Origin: JBOGWP01 sp050693875
GTDB lineage: Bacteria; Actinomycetota; CADDZG01; JAHWKV01; JBOGWP01
Direction: 5' to 3'
Length of the DNA: 35,794 bases
NCBI GenBank assembly: GCA_050693875.1
Contig: JBOGWP010000183.1
Span: 1-35,794, forward strand
Shown piece after piece: positions 16,104 through 25,240 of the stretch. The translations under genes and the position numbers were made by a program. Numbering within the stretch: the stretch's first letter is position 1; every line of letters begins with the position of its first letter. Under the pieces are notes generated by a model, which saw only the letters and a program-made list of their open reading frames with translations, made no database searches and was not told where the DNA came from.

Positions 16104-18056
16104 TCATCTTGCCGGCTCCATGAGGACCTGGTGCCTGTAGGAGAGGATGAGCGCCGCCGGGTCGATGTTGATCGTGTTCGTCGGCTCACCCCGACGGCCG
16201 CGCACGGGGTCGGCAGGGAAGAGCCGCACCTCCTCGACGAACGCCGCCGCGGGAATTCGCTGGAGCACGGCGTACACCTCTCCTACCTGAACGGGGCGCC
16301 CGAATGGCCATCCGGTTCCGTCGGGACCGCCCCGAAGTGGGTTGAAGTAGCTGTAGAGGGCCTCGGTGGCAAGGTCCTGGAGCCGCTCTTCGGCCGCCCC
16401 ATGCCTCCCCCGCAGCCGTGCGACCGCAGTGAACCCCTGGAAGACGGGAGGTTCGACGACCACACGTGCTCCGATCACCCGTCGCTCGTCGAGGTGACGC
16501 GTGATCCGCTCGAGAAGGTCCTCGGAAGGGATCAGCTGTTCGTGGCGCAGCTGCCCCCCCGGCTCCTCCCTGACGTGGGGGACCACGAGCACGCGCACGG
16601 TTCCCGCATCGGCACCCTCGGTGATCGCAACACAGTGGATCCGCGCCGCCTCCGGCGCGGCCTCGCGTGCGAGCTGTTCGTAGTCCTCGCGGGTGACCGC
16701 GCGGTCTCGCGCTCTCAGGAGCAGGGGGCCCCGGATCTTTGCCCCCTCGATGTCCTCGCCGTCGACACCTCCGGTGGCGGCGCGTCGGTTCTCGATCCGG
16801 CTGATGTAGGGGATCGAGGACTTGAGGACGCTGACCGCTCCCCTGGCGACGTTCCCGTGTCGCCCGCCCCCCGTGTGGTAGGCACGGAGCCGAAGCATGG
16901 CGCCCGCCGGCGGGACCGCCCCGTACCGGCGCAGCGAGCCGTCGAGCTCGCGAACCGCGGGACCGAGAACCACCTCGCCCTGAGTCTCCTCGAGAAGAAA
17001 GTGGCGATCGGCCGGGCCACTCTCGGCAAAGGTCTCGACCACAGTCCACTCCCCCCAGCCGCCGGATCCGGCAACCTCGAGCACGGGCGCACTGTCGGAA
17101 GGCACCACCGGACGGTGCTGGAGTGCGAATCGCTGCCCGGGGACCCCGGTCGAGGCGCCGAGCAGCTCCCCGACGACGATTTCTGCGTTCACGGCCGGAG
17201 CCGTGCCGCCGATGGTCGAGGCCTCGAGCGCCCTCACCTCCGGTGACGCCGAGTAGCGCGGCTGGCCTTCCTCGGCCTCCACAACACGGCATCGCAGCCA
17301 GCCGCAGCGGTGGTTGGCGATCACGCGGGCCTGATGGGTGGCGGGCACGTGCACGATGACGTCGCCGGCCCGGTTCAGACCGCCGGTCTCGTCGCGCTCC
17401 ACCTCGCACGGAACCCAGCCTTCGCCGGCCCAGGCTTCCCAGACCAGCGGGGGCCGTCTCGGATCGACGCCGACACCCTCGATCTCGCAGTCGAAGCGCA
17501 GGAGCACGACGCACGACGGAACCGCCTCGGACAGTCCCACCAACAGAGCGTCACCAGGCTTGGGCGAGACGCTGAAGGCGTGGAACGCCTCCCCCAGCCG
17601 GAACCGCTCCGTATGGTCCCGTACCGTCCGAGGTCCCAGCGAGGATGCGACGCGTGCCAGCGAGCAGGGGACGATGTCAAGCCGTTCCGTCACGGTGAAC
17701 GCGACCGCCTTCTCGGACTCGGTGCGGACCGTGGCGACTTCCGTCGCCGAGGGGACCCGCACGATCCCCGGCTGGGCGGCCGACAGCCAGAACGTCACCG
17801 GAACGCGGGCGGCGGTGGGCGGCAGCAGCCGCACCCCGATCAGCTCGAGGAACTTCACGTAGAGACGGTCGGGAACCCGGTTGAGCCGGTAAAGGAGCTG
17901 ATCGACCATGAAGGCGAACGTCTCGATCAGCGTGACGCCCGGGTCGGAGACGTTGTGGTCCGTCCACTCGGGACATCGCTGCTGCACCATTCTCTTGGCC
18001 TCGTCGACGAGGTCCTGAAATCGCCGGTCGTCGAGGTGGGGGGCCGGGAGGGTCAC
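16104..18056 (-). CDS. Baseplate wedge protein J-like (Afp11/gp6 type)
   Basis: 650 aa putative baseplate assembly protein. The N-terminal portion has the conserved wedge pattern CPEWTDHNVSDPGVTLIETF and MVDQLLYRLNRVPDRLYVKF. The centre (~100-400) is beta-rich, and the C-terminal third carries the J-type core: DRAVTREDYEQLAREAAPE, VRVLVVPHV and RRVIGARVVVEPPVF. With gp25 and tail protein I it forms the wedges that lock the sheath and open on firing. The GTG start overlaps the gp25 stop in GTGA, so translation is coupled. The length is ordinary for the family. Confidence 0.9.
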   Translation of the reverse strand: MTLPAPHLDDRRFQDLVDEAKRMVQQRCPEWTDHNVSDPGVTLIETFAFMVDQLLYRLNRVPDRLYVKFLELIGVRLLPPTAARVPVTFWLSAAQPGIVRVPSATEVATVRTESEKAVAFTVTERLDIVPCSLARVASSLGPRTVRDHTERFRLGEAFHAFSVSPKPGDALLVGLSEAVPSCVVLLRFDCEIEGVGVDPRRPPLVWEAWAGEGWVPCEVERDETGGLNRAGDVIVHVPATHQARVIANHRCGWLRCRVVEAEEGQPRYSASPEVRALEASTIGGTAPAVNAEIVVGELLGASTGVPGQRFALQHRPVVPSDSAPVLEVAGSGGWGEWTVVETFAESGPADRHFLLEETQGEVVLGPAVRELDGSLRRYGAVPPAGAMLRLRAYHTGGGRHGNVARGAVSVLKSSIPYISRIENRRAATGGVDGEDIEGAKIRGPLLLRARDRAVTREDYEQLAREAAPEAARIHCVAITEGADAGTVRVLVVPHVREEPGGQLRHEQLIPSEDLLERITRHLDERRVIGARVVVEPPVFQGFTAVARLRGRHGAAEERLQDLATEALYSYFNPLRGGPDGTGWPFGRPVQVGEVYAVLQRIPAAAFVEEVRLFPADPVRGRRGEPTNTINIDPAALILSYRHQVLMEPAR

Positions 18057-18472
18057 GAGCGCTCGCCTCCCTCACCCGGAATGACGTAGAAGGGGAAGAC
18101 GAGGTTGCGAGGGCTGTTGGTTCCCCGGATGGTGTAGTGGATGTCGATGTAGAGCACCGATGGGTCCGCCTCGTCGAAGCTCACGATCACCGCCTCGGCG
18201 CGGATGCGCGGCTCCCATCGGTCGAGCGATGCCCGGACCTCGTGCTCGATGCGTCCCGCCGTGCTCGCGTCGGCGGGGGCGAACACATACTCGTGAATGG
18301 CGCAGCCGAATTCGGGCCGCATGGGGCGCTCCCCGAAGGCGGTTCCCAGGATCAATCTGATCGACTCCTCGATCTTGCGCTCGCGGAAGACCAGGGCGAC
18401 CCCGCCGGTGGCGTCGGTGCGAAGGGGGAAGGCCCAGCCGGAGCCCACGAAGTCGTCGGAGACCGCGCTCAT
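18053..18472 (-). CDS. gp25/GPW-family baseplate wedge protein (Afp9-type)
   Basis: 139 aa lysozyme-fold-derived wedge protein that nucleates the sheath at the baseplate. It has the family order: GWAFPLRTD at the start, KIEESIRLILGTAFGERPMRPEFG (the EESIRLIL and G-E-R-x-M-R-P-E-F-G signature), then a helix (AGRIEHEVRASLDRWEPRI) and a C-terminal strand (LVFPFYVIPG). The ATG at 18472 overlaps the PAAR stop in ATGA, which fixes the start although the frame is open further upstream. Confidence 0.93.
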   Translation of the reverse strand: MSAVSDDFVGSGWAFPLRTDATGGVALVFRERKIEESIRLILGTAFGERPMRPEFGCAIHEYVFAPADASTAGRIEHEVRASLDRWEPRIRAEAVIVSFDEADPSVLYIDIHYTIRGTNSPRNLVFPFYVIPGEGGERS

Positions 18473-18759
18473 CCGCCAATCTCCACGGTCGCGGCGCCGA
18501 CGACGATCGCCGCCCCGCATCCTGCGACATCTCCCAACCGGGCCGCTGGGCGGCCTCCGACCATCACCGTGGCGCTCCCCTTGAGGATTGGGGTCGCGGG
18601 GTGGGGGCCGTCTCCGGCCGGTGGGGGCGGCATGGAGCACGTGTGCACGTCGCCGACGACCGCCGTGGGCAGTCCGCCGATGAGGACGTTTCCGACCCCC
18701 GGCCCCGTGATCACGCCCGGGTGACCGGTCGAGTCTCCCACTCTGGCTGCCGGCGGCAT
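18469..18759 (-). CDS. PAAR-domain spike-tip protein (Afp10-type)
   Basis: 96 aa. It shows the PAAR repeat pattern: MPPAARVGDSTGHPG, GNVLIGGLPTAVVGDVHTC, then GSATVMVGGRPAARLGDVAG. His and Cys residues (His13, His39, Cys41 and a C-terminal Cys) are positioned as in metal-binding PAAR cones. It would cap the VgrG trimer and puncture the target membrane. The start has GAGGGAGGG just upstream and lies 12 nt after the VgrG stop; the gene overlaps gp25 by four bases. Confidence 0.9.
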   Translation of the reverse strand: MPPAARVGDSTGHPGVITGPGVGNVLIGGLPTAVVGDVHTCSMPPPPAGDGPHPATPILKGSATVMVGGRPAARLGDVAGCGAAIVVGAATVEIGG

Positions 18760-18771
18760 CCGATCCCTCCC

Positions 18772-20610
18772 TCAGTTGATCTTCACGAGGGAGCCCTGGA
18801 CGGTGAGGATGCCGCCGCTCTTCACCTCGGCCGAGCCGCGGCCGTTGATCGCGACGACCCCTCCCTGCACGCCGACCCGCGAACCTGCCTTGACGTCGAC
18901 GGTACCGCCCCCACCGTCGATCTCAACCCCTCCCCGCGCCTTGATGGCGATCCTTCGTCCGGAGAGCTCGAGATCGCCCGCCGCCTTGATGCTGATCGTG
19001 CCGGCTCCGGTGCACTCGATCTCGAGCGTCCCGTCACCGAGCAGACGCAGCTTCCGGCTGGCCTTGGAGAGATCGAGCAGGTATTTCTGATCACCTGTCG
19101 CCAGCTCGATCCCGTCGCTCTCGGTGGGCTTCTCGGTGAAGGCAAGGCGGTGGCCGGTCCGGGTTACCAGCACACGCTTGTTGAGCTTCCCCGTGGAGGA
19201 GTCGACTAGAGCGGGGCTCGCAGAGGGCGGGGCGTCGACGCCGTTGTAGAGGGACCCGAGCACGTAGGGACGTCCGATGTCTCCCTGCTCGAACGCGACC
19301 AGCACCTCGTCGTTGACCTCGGGAAGGATCATGCTGCCGAAGCCGTTGCCCGCCCACGGCTGCGCCGTGCGCGCCCAGTCGGTTTCGTAGTCGCTCGAGA
19401 GCCAGGGGAATCTGAGCTTGACCCGGCACCTCCCTTCCGGATCGCTCACGTCGGTGACGATCGCCGGCATCACCCCGTTGATCGGAGGGTGCGAGGCCCC
19501 ACCCTTCCCTGCTCGCCCGCCACCCGTCGCGAGCCCCAGCAGCGAACGCTGGGCGCGGCCGCTCACGCAGAACCAGGTGCGAAACCCCTCCTCCGAGGTG
19601 ATCGCATGCCGGACCTCGGTGACGACGTACTTCCCGTCGAACGGCGGGCCCACCAGGCCCAGGCTGATCGCCACTCCCGCCTTGAGCTTGGTGTTGCCGC
19701 GCGCGACGCCGTCGAAGGCGGCGAAGCAGCCGGCGATTTCCTCGGCAATGGCCGACGCGGCGGCGTCGCACTGGGCCTGCGTCCCGAAGGCGAGCTCGGC
19801 AGACTCGTGGCTGGGATTGCCGAAGAGGCGGGAGAGCTCCTCCGGCGTGATTGAAATGCTCCCGCTCTTCGTGCGCGCGGCCGCGGTGCCGACGAGCGCC
19901 TGCTTGCCCTTCGGATCCCAGCTCCGAACCCTCACCTCGCCGACCTGCTCGGCCCCGGTGACGGCTCCCCTGAACCACAGCAGGTCGTCGCCGAGAACCA
20001 GCTGTAGGGGGTCCCGAGAGGTCATCCCACCCGCCTCCGGTGCCTCCGAGGAGTCGGCCGGCGGGCGGAAGTTGAGCCGGCCGTCGGTGACCGAGACCTC
20101 GTATCCGATCTCACGAGCGAGGTGCCAGAGGAACTCCCAGTCGCTCTCGCAGGCGAGCACGACGTGGGGGTGGACCGGGCTTGTGGCGCGAATGTCTCCC
20201 GCTCTGAGCCCGGCCCGCTGCGCCACCCGCCTGGCGATCTCCGAGTACGTCACGTTCTTGTACGCCTCGACCCTGCGGCCCCGCATGAGCCGATGCGATT
20301 TGTCGAACCCACGAACGACCTTGCGCACCCCGGTCGGTTCGAACTCGGCCTCGAGCGCAACCACCTCCGCCCCCTCGAGGAGCGGCTCGCCCGCCGCCGC
20401 GGCGTCGGAGTGCACCGAGACGCTCACGGTCTTGCCGATGGCCAGCCCGGCACGCTCGAGGACGTCTCGGTTGGGATCCGCGAAGGTAAGCGCGAACGTA
20501 TCGGGCAGGTGCAGGCTGCTGTCGAGCGAGGCGCTGAGCAAGAGCGTGAGCACTTCCTCGGCGAGGGGGCGCCCGTCGACGGTGATGTGAAAGTGGTGGG
20601 TGCTGTTCAC
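18772..20610 (-). CDS. VgrG/gp5-gp27-like spike protein (Afp8-type)
   Basis: 612 aa spike trimer subunit. The N-terminal half is gp27-like (HFHITVDGRPLAEEVL, RVEAYKNVTYSEIARRVAQR, then VLACESDWEFLWHLAREIGY). The central OB domain reads GVMPAIVTDVSDPEGRCRVK and is followed by the VgrG signature GFGSMILPEVNDEVLVAFEQ and GRPYVLGSLYNG. The C-terminus is a gp5-like beta-helix of short glycine/valine repeats (IKAAGDLELSGRRIAIKARG). The GTG at 20610 overlaps the LysM stop in GTGA, so the open frame extending upstream is not part of the gene. No extra C-terminal effector domain is present. Confidence 0.92.
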   Translation of the reverse strand: MNSTHHFHITVDGRPLAEEVLTLLLSASLDSSLHLPDTFALTFADPNRDVLERAGLAIGKTVSVSVHSDAAAAGEPLLEGAEVVALEAEFEPTGVRKVVRGFDKSHRLMRGRRVEAYKNVTYSEIARRVAQRAGLRAGDIRATSPVHPHVVLACESDWEFLWHLAREIGYEVSVTDGRLNFRPPADSSEAPEAGGMTSRDPLQLVLGDDLLWFRGAVTGAEQVGEVRVRSWDPKGKQALVGTAAARTKSGSISITPEELSRLFGNPSHESAELAFGTQAQCDAAASAIAEEIAGCFAAFDGVARGNTKLKAGVAISLGLVGPPFDGKYVVTEVRHAITSEEGFRTWFCVSGRAQRSLLGLATGGGRAGKGGASHPPINGVMPAIVTDVSDPEGRCRVKLRFPWLSSDYETDWARTAQPWAGNGFGSMILPEVNDEVLVAFEQGDIGRPYVLGSLYNGVDAPPSASPALVDSSTGKLNKRVLVTRTGHRLAFTEKPTESDGIELATGDQKYLLDLSKASRKLRLLGDGTLEIECTGAGTISIKAAGDLELSGRRIAIKARGGVEIDGGGGTVDVKAGSRVGVQGGVVAINGRGSAEVKSGGILTVQGSLVKIN

Positions 20611-21308
20611 GGCGCTCGAGAGACGGGGGCTTCGGCCGGGGACGGGATGAGCAGCGACGCCCCCGGGGTGAGTCGCAGCGGGTCGTCGATCCCGTTTGCC
20701 ATCGCGAGGACCCGCCAGAGGGTTGGATCCCGGTACTCCTGGTAGGCGATCCCGGCAAGCGTGTCTCCGGTGATCACCTGCCGCACGCGGGACACGCTTC
20801 GCGTTCCCGACGTCGGGTTCTGGCCGGCGGGTTCGACCCCGATCTCCCGGAGCGTAAGCGTGCACTCTGCGCGGAGCGGGGTGCCGTCGATCGCGAAGAG
20901 CGTGTAGTGAGCCGTCACGTCCTCCAGATAGCCCTCGAAATGGACCTTCTTCCAGACGAATCGCACCGCAGGGGGCAGTGGCCGGTCGTTGGTGGTCGAG
21001 GCTTCGGTGGGGATGCAGGCGTCGACCAGCTCCTGCACCCTGCTGGAGACGTCTCCCGAGCCCCCCATCTTCGAGTCGTCCAGGCGCATCTTGAGAGTCA
21101 TCTGCGCGGGCTTCGGACCGAGGTACTGGACCGGCGGGGCCTTGGTCTTCGTGGAGTTGGCCTCGAACTTCCATGCCGCGGCCTTGCGCAGCTCGAGGTC
21201 CTCCGGATTGAAATGGAACTCGAGCCTCTTGAGGGTCCGGTCGCTCGAGATCCGGCCGTTCACGATCTCGACGAACTCCAGGTAGGCCTTGCCGCCGGTG
21301 GTCCCCAT
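20607..21308 (-). CDS. LysM-domain hub protein (Afp7-type)
   Basis: 233 aa. The N-terminal ~160 residues follow the gp53/CIS hub pattern (LKRLEFHFNPEDLELRKAAA, MTLKMRLDDSKMGG, VRFVWKKVHFEGYLEDV, HYTLFAIDGTPLRAECTL). A single LysM motif closes the protein (VITGDTLAGIAYQEYRDPTL and RVLAMANGIDD). In injection systems it connects tube and spike; LysM here is a structural hub rather than a wall anchor. The start ATG has GGAGAGGGG directly upstream, and the gene lies 12 nt after the second tube gene. Confidence 0.9.
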   Translation of the reverse strand: MGTTGGKAYLEFVEIVNGRISSDRTLKRLEFHFNPEDLELRKAAAWKFEANSTKTKAPPVQYLGPKPAQMTLKMRLDDSKMGGSGDVSSRVQELVDACIPTEASTTNDRPLPPAVRFVWKKVHFEGYLEDVTAHYTLFAIDGTPLRAECTLTLREIGVEPAGQNPTSGTRSVSRVRQVITGDTLAGIAYQEYRDPTLWRVLAMANGIDDPLRLTPGASLLIPSPAEAPVSRAP

Positions 21309-21320
21309 CCCCTCTCCTGC

Positions 21321-21761
21321 CTACGCCTTCTCGAACTTGAACCCGTGGTGTGCGAGCTCGAGGGTCTCGCTCGCGACCTTGGCCGACTCGACGGTGAACG
21401 AGGGTCCCTGCCATCGAATGGGAATGACCTCAGACAGCGTCCATGCCACCAGGGGGGCGAGCTCCTCGCCCGACCTGTGGGTGAGCGCTACGATGCGCGC
21501 TGAGGTCGGTTTCAGCCCGCTCGACAGCTTGTCGAACCACTGCTGGATCTTGTAGCTGTCGGCGCCGACCGGACGCGTCAGGCGGATGTTGGAGTACTTG
21601 ATCCGCCGCGGCAGCTGGTGGACGAACTCGTTGTGGCCGCCTTCCGTCCAGGTATCCACCTCGAGTTGGAGCTCGAGCCCTTCACAGCTCGTGAAGGTCC
21701 CGATGTCGGCGCCGTCGATCGAGACCTGGAAGTGGACGCTGGTCGCCGGATAATCGCTCAT
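21321..21761 (-). CDS. Second inner-tube protein, T4 gp19-like (Afp5-type)
   Basis: 146 aa tail-tube protein: VHFQVSIDGADIGTFTSCEG, then ELQLEVDTWTEGG and NIRLTRPVGADSYKIQQWF. These are the beta-barrel strands and alpha-loop of the gp19 family. It differs clearly from the main tube protein at 25241-25687, and its position beside the LysM hub and VgrG genes fits the tube-initiator ring (Afp5) that joins spike to tube. GTGAGG lies 5 nt before the ATG. Confidence 0.88.
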   Translation of the reverse strand: MSDYPATSVHFQVSIDGADIGTFTSCEGLELQLEVDTWTEGGHNEFVHQLPRRIKYSNIRLTRPVGADSYKIQQWFDKLSSGLKPTSARIVALTHRSGEELAPLVAWTLSEVIPIRWQGPSFTVESAKVASETLELAHHGFKFEKA

Positions 21762-21768
21762 TCGCGCC

Positions 21769-24654
21769 TCACCAGGGAAGGTCGGTCAGCCGGCCGGCCC
21801 GTTCGCGGTCGAGCCACAACTCTCGCCGGAGATAGGGGCGGATCTTCGGATACAGCCGGCGCGCCAGGTCGTCCAGATCCGGCGGCTCGGCGATCGATGA
21901 CGAAGCGGCCGGCGGCATCCCCGGATCGCCCGGCGCTCGCTGGAGGGCGGACCCCTCGCCAACGGGGCCCGCCGGACGCGCCGGCGGTGGGACGGCGCCC
22001 GATCCTCCCGCAACCGGGGCCGAAGCCGGCTCCACGGATTCCGGCGGGGGCGTCGAGGCCGTCGAGCGCGCGAGGACCAGACCGGGTGCCGTCGCCCACC
22101 ACGCGGGATCGGCGGGTCCGCTCCGGCGGGCTACTCGGTTCGGGATCGATCCCGGGAGGGCTCGCCCCGGGACGCTACGGCCAACGTCTGCGAGCGGAGG
22201 GGTCCGAGCCTTGGCCGGCGAGCGGTCTTCGCGCGGCAACCCGGCCGAAGGCCGCTCCCCGTTGCCGTCCCCCTCCGGCACCATCGCCGCGTGCCTCGAA
22301 TCGGACCAACTCTCGGCACGGCGCTGAAGCGACGCCTTCCACGGCTCGGCCGAGAGAAGGGGAGCCGAGGCCGACCTGACCGGCGCGTCCATCCAGGGCG
22401 CGAGGCTCGCCGTGCCTTCGGGAGCCGGGTCCGGGTGCCAAGCACCGGAACTGACGCGAGGGAGGTCGGAGGAGCGTGCCAACGACCGAGCGCGGAGGCT
22501 CACGGTTGCCCGGCCCTGAACGCGACGCGATCCCGCGGGTTCGGGGAGAGTGCCCGCCGTCGGTAACCGATCCCGACCCAGCGCGATGCCGAGGAGGGGG
22601 CGGTTCGGCGAGATGGAGGCTTGGGATGCGGCAGGGTGCCCCGCGGGCGGCCCGCCATGCGCCTCGCTTGCATGCGCATCCGGGAGAACCGCTCGGGCGA
22701 TCCTCCCGTCGGGGCCGCCGGCCATCACCGTTGGCGGTTGGCCCCCGGCGGAGGCATCGAGCATCCCCGCGGAGCCGGTCGCCGTAGGGTCCGGTCCGGT
22801 TGCGATACCGATCCGCTGAATCGTGAGGTCCGAGGGATGAGCGCCGCCGCGGGGCAGCTCTGCCGGAGGCTCGGGCTGGAACGAGGAGGGTTGGTGAAGG
22901 ACGGAACCGCCGAGGGTCGGGGCCTCGGAGATGTTTGGGAGCTCGCTTCCCCCGTCGTATGCCGGCGCTGGAGATTCCGCTTCCGCCCCCGGCGACGAGT
23001 CCTCCGCGCTCGTTGGGTCAGCGGATCGCTGCATCGGCAAGGGAACGTGGTTGTACCCCCCCTTCGCGTCTCCGCCCTCCTCCCCCATCGCCAGAGGGGA
23101 ATCCAAGCGGACGAGGAGCGGGAGGTCAGCCGGCGCATCGATCGCGCTGCCCTCCAGCGTGGTTGCCCACTCCCCGCTCCGCATGTCGCCGCGCTCCGAC
23201 GCGACCGCCTCTTCCTCCATATTCGGCCCTGGAGAACCTCGACGCGCCGCCGCCTCGTCCTCCGCTGCGTCATCGCGGGAACCCGATGCAAGAGCAGAGG
23301 GCCCGGGCCGGCGAACGGGAGAGGGCACGGGAGGGCCCGGTGATTCGCGCCGCTGGATGGAGCCCCGCAGGGGCGGCTCGTCCCCGGGGCCGCCGGGCAG
23401 GGGTCCAGGGCGCTGGGGGGAGCTCTCGACGCTGATCGAGCGGTGCGAGGAGGAACCGGTGGTTTCGTTCGCCGGGTCCACCCATGGGGAGAGCCCGTCC
23501 GTCGCGTCGCGCTCGCCCGGCATACCCTGGCGCAGGGGGTCCGAACGGGGCGCCGGCGCGCCCGAGGTGCCGCCGGACGCCCTCTCTGCACGGAACGCGC
23601 CGAGGTCGGCGTTCGATGCGGCGGGACCGCGCTGCAACGCGGGGCGGCTCTCCGCTGCCCGGATCCCCCCATCCCGGGAAATGTCCCGCCCCGCCGGCTG
23701 CCGGCGTGGAACGGTGGCCGCCGGGAGAGGAGGGCCGAGGCCGAGGCGTCGGGTTGGGACCCCGGCCTCCCGACCGGGCGGCGTCCCCGGGTCCGCGGAA
23801 GGCACCTCTTGGGGGCTGGAGCCGGGGAGGTGGCGAGACGAGGGAGCGACCGGGATGGAACCGGGCTCCGATCGCCTCGGCACGGAATCGGCGACCGTGA
23901 TCTTTTCCGCAAGAACGCCTTCGGTATCTCCGCTCCAGGCCTCCTGGTCGCTCTCTCCCGCAGGCTTCGAGGAACCGGCCCACTCGGAGACGAGCCGCAG
24001 CACGGGCAGGTCGACGCGGATCGCGCTGGTGAGGCCCACTCGAGAGGGCTGCCGGGGGGAGGCTGCCGAGGCCGGCGACCGCGAGACGTCCGCCCCTCCG
24101 ACCGACGCAGGGGCGATGGCCTCGGAAGCCGGGCCCTGGGGACGGGCGTCTCCTCTGGTCGTCCCCCCGGAGGAGGACTCGTCCGAGGCAAGCCTCAGAA
24201 CCGCGTGGTCGCGGATCATGGGCTCTTGGGATCGGCGAGTGGGAACGGGAGCGACGGAGTCATCTCGCCGGCGCTCCGGTTCCAGCTCCCCCCCGGGGGC
24301 CGCAGACGCCCCGAACGGCGCGAGACGGGTCGGAGTGCGTGCGTTCCGATCCGGACTGATTCGCCCGGTAGCCGGTGCCGCACCCCGGGTCGCCACGGCC
24401 AGTCCACGCACCAGCCCGCCCAGCCCGTTCGCCGACACCGTGTGAGTCAAGGGGCCGAGAAAGACCGGCGATCGCTGTGTGGGCAAATCCCGGAGGAAGT
24501 CGGGGTTCAGCGTCGTGTCCAACCGTTGCACGGCAGGCCGGAGGGGCGGCAGCGATGCCCAGGCGCGTCGGTCGACCGGAGGGCTCGCTTCACCGGCCCG
24601 GGCAGCCCCTCGCCGCGTGAGGCGGTCCAGCCAGCCGGCGAGGTCCATCGTCAC
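21769..24654 (-). CDS. Large disordered eCIS protein with conserved basic C-terminus
   Basis: 961 aa. The first ~60 residues (MDLAGWLDRLTRRGAARAGE, then NPDFLRDLPTQRSPVFLG) and last ~40 (DLDDLARRLYPKIRPYLRRE, then LWLDRERAGRLTDLPW) look structured. The ~850 residues between are Pro/Ser/Gly/Ala/Arg-rich with no predicted fold. Recurrent pieces of the form (L/I)QR stand among them (VQRL, LQRG, IQRR, MQRS, IQRI, LQRR, LQRA). Proteins of this layout and C-terminus occur in actinobacterial injection loci. A scaffold, flexible tape-measure or baseplate-tube linker role is possible. The start is a GTG at 24654 overlapping the DUF6760 stop (GTGA), with GGAG 5 nt upstream; an ATG at 24648 is the alternative. 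Long open frames on the opposite strand are shadows of its composition. Confidence 0.8.
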   Translation of the reverse strand: MTMDLAGWLDRLTRRGAARAGEASPPVDRRAWASLPPLRPAVQRLDTTLNPDFLRDLPTQRSPVFLGPLTHTVSANGLGGLVRGLAVATRGAAPATGRISPDRNARTPTRLAPFGASAAPGGELEPERRRDDSVAPVPTRRSQEPMIRDHAVLRLASDESSSGGTTRGDARPQGPASEAIAPASVGGADVSRSPASAASPRQPSRVGLTSAIRVDLPVLRLVSEWAGSSKPAGESDQEAWSGDTEGVLAEKITVADSVPRRSEPGSIPVAPSSRHLPGSSPQEVPSADPGTPPGREAGVPTRRLGLGPPLPAATVPRRQPAGRDISRDGGIRAAESRPALQRGPAASNADLGAFRAERASGGTSGAPAPRSDPLRQGMPGERDATDGLSPWVDPANETTGSSSHRSISVESSPQRPGPLPGGPGDEPPLRGSIQRRESPGPPVPSPVRRPGPSALASGSRDDAAEDEAAARRGSPGPNMEEEAVASERGDMRSGEWATTLEGSAIDAPADLPLLVRLDSPLAMGEEGGDAKGGYNHVPLPMQRSADPTSAEDSSPGAEAESPAPAYDGGSELPNISEAPTLGGSVLHQPSSFQPEPPAELPRGGAHPSDLTIQRIGIATGPDPTATGSAGMLDASAGGQPPTVMAGGPDGRIARAVLPDAHASEAHGGPPAGHPAASQASISPNRPLLGIALGRDRLPTAGTLPEPAGSRRVQGRATVSLRARSLARSSDLPRVSSGAWHPDPAPEGTASLAPWMDAPVRSASAPLLSAEPWKASLQRRAESWSDSRHAAMVPEGDGNGERPSAGLPREDRSPAKARTPPLADVGRSVPGRALPGSIPNRVARRSGPADPAWWATAPGLVLARSTASTPPPESVEPASAPVAGGSGAVPPPARPAGPVGEGSALQRAPGDPGMPPAASSSIAEPPDLDDLARRLYPKIRPYLRRELWLDRERAGRLTDLPW

Positions 24655-24806
24655 GGACGCTCCGCCCGTATGTTGAGCGAACCGATCTCCTGGACGAACC
24701 GCCGTCGCGTGGAGTGGTCGAGGTCGAGGATCTCGCCGAGCGGCCAATGGAAGTGATAGGCGACGTACGCGACCTCCTCGAACAACCGGTCGGGCGCGTA
24801 CGTCAC
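24651..24806 (-). CDS. DUF6760-like small eCIS protein
   Basis: 51 aa, almost entirely helical: TYAPDRLFEEVAYVAYHFHW, then PLGEILDLDHSTRRRFVQEI. This is the compact pattern of small proteins found right after the tail-assembly gene in eCIS loci; by analogy with phage tail chaperone frames it may assist tube or tape assembly, but no role is established. The GTG at 24806 overlaps the upstream stop (GTGA), and the 3' end overlaps the next gene the same way, so it is translationally coupled on both sides. Confidence 0.8.
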   Translation of the reverse strand: MTYAPDRLFEEVAYVAYHFHWPLGEILDLDHSTRRRFVQEIGSLNIRAERP

Positions 24807-25237
24807 GATCCCCCCAGGCGACCACCGGCCACGTTGACCGTGAACTCGTGGGAGCATGCCGGGCACGTGACCGCAGCCCGCGTGTGCCCCTCCTGGTTGA
24901 TCCGCCGGTAGAGGTCCTGGAGGAATGCCACGTCCGAGGCGAACATGCTCTCGATGATTCCGGCGTGCACGTCGGTGATCGTGCCGAGGCGAGCGATGAC
25001 CCGCGCCAAGAGCACGACCGTGAGGAACGCCTGGTTCTCACGGACCCGCTCGTCGAAGAGGGGAAGCAGCTCGTCCCGTGCCGTGGCGAGGCGCATGGCC
25101 CCATTGCGGTGCACCTTCCCCGATCCGTCCACATATCCGCGGGGAAGGACGAACTCGAATTCGGTCTGGAGCTTTTCCTCGGCCGGATCCCCGGTGGCGG
25201 GATGCTCGAGGGCGAGAGTGGAGCGAAGACGCTTCAT
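24803..25237 (-). CDS. Phage tail assembly chaperone-like protein with C-terminal CxxC
   Basis: 144 aa. The conserved core is LQTEFEFVLPRGYVDGSGKV, GAMRLATARDELLPL, then NQAFLTVVLLARVIARLG and MFASDVAFLQDLYRRIN, typical of the small assembly protein that follows the tube gene in eCIS operons. After it come CPACSHEF, a CxxC that may bind zinc with other residues, and a glycine-rich end. It starts 3 nt after the main tube stop, with no clear ribosome binding site of its own, and overlaps the DUF6760 gene in GTGA. Confidence 0.85.
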   Translation of the reverse strand: MKRLRSTLALEHPATGDPAEEKLQTEFEFVLPRGYVDGSGKVHRNGAMRLATARDELLPLFDERVRENQAFLTVVLLARVIARLGTITDVHAGIIESMFASDVAFLQDLYRRINQEGHTRAAVTCPACSHEFTVNVAGGRLGGS

Positions 25238-25240
25238 CGG

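Noticed and set aside
18772..21414. Single 880-codon frame that would fuse LysM-region sequence to VgrG
   Set aside because: The upstream part is out of frame with the LysM protein and has no domain; the GTG at 20610 overlaps the LysM stop as at other junctions in this operon.
22931..24756. Several long plus-strand frames opposite the disordered protein
   Set aside because: Low-complexity GC-rich DNA opens many frames. The minus frame is chosen because it joins both neighbours by GTGA/short spacing and ends in the conserved helical, basic C-terminus.
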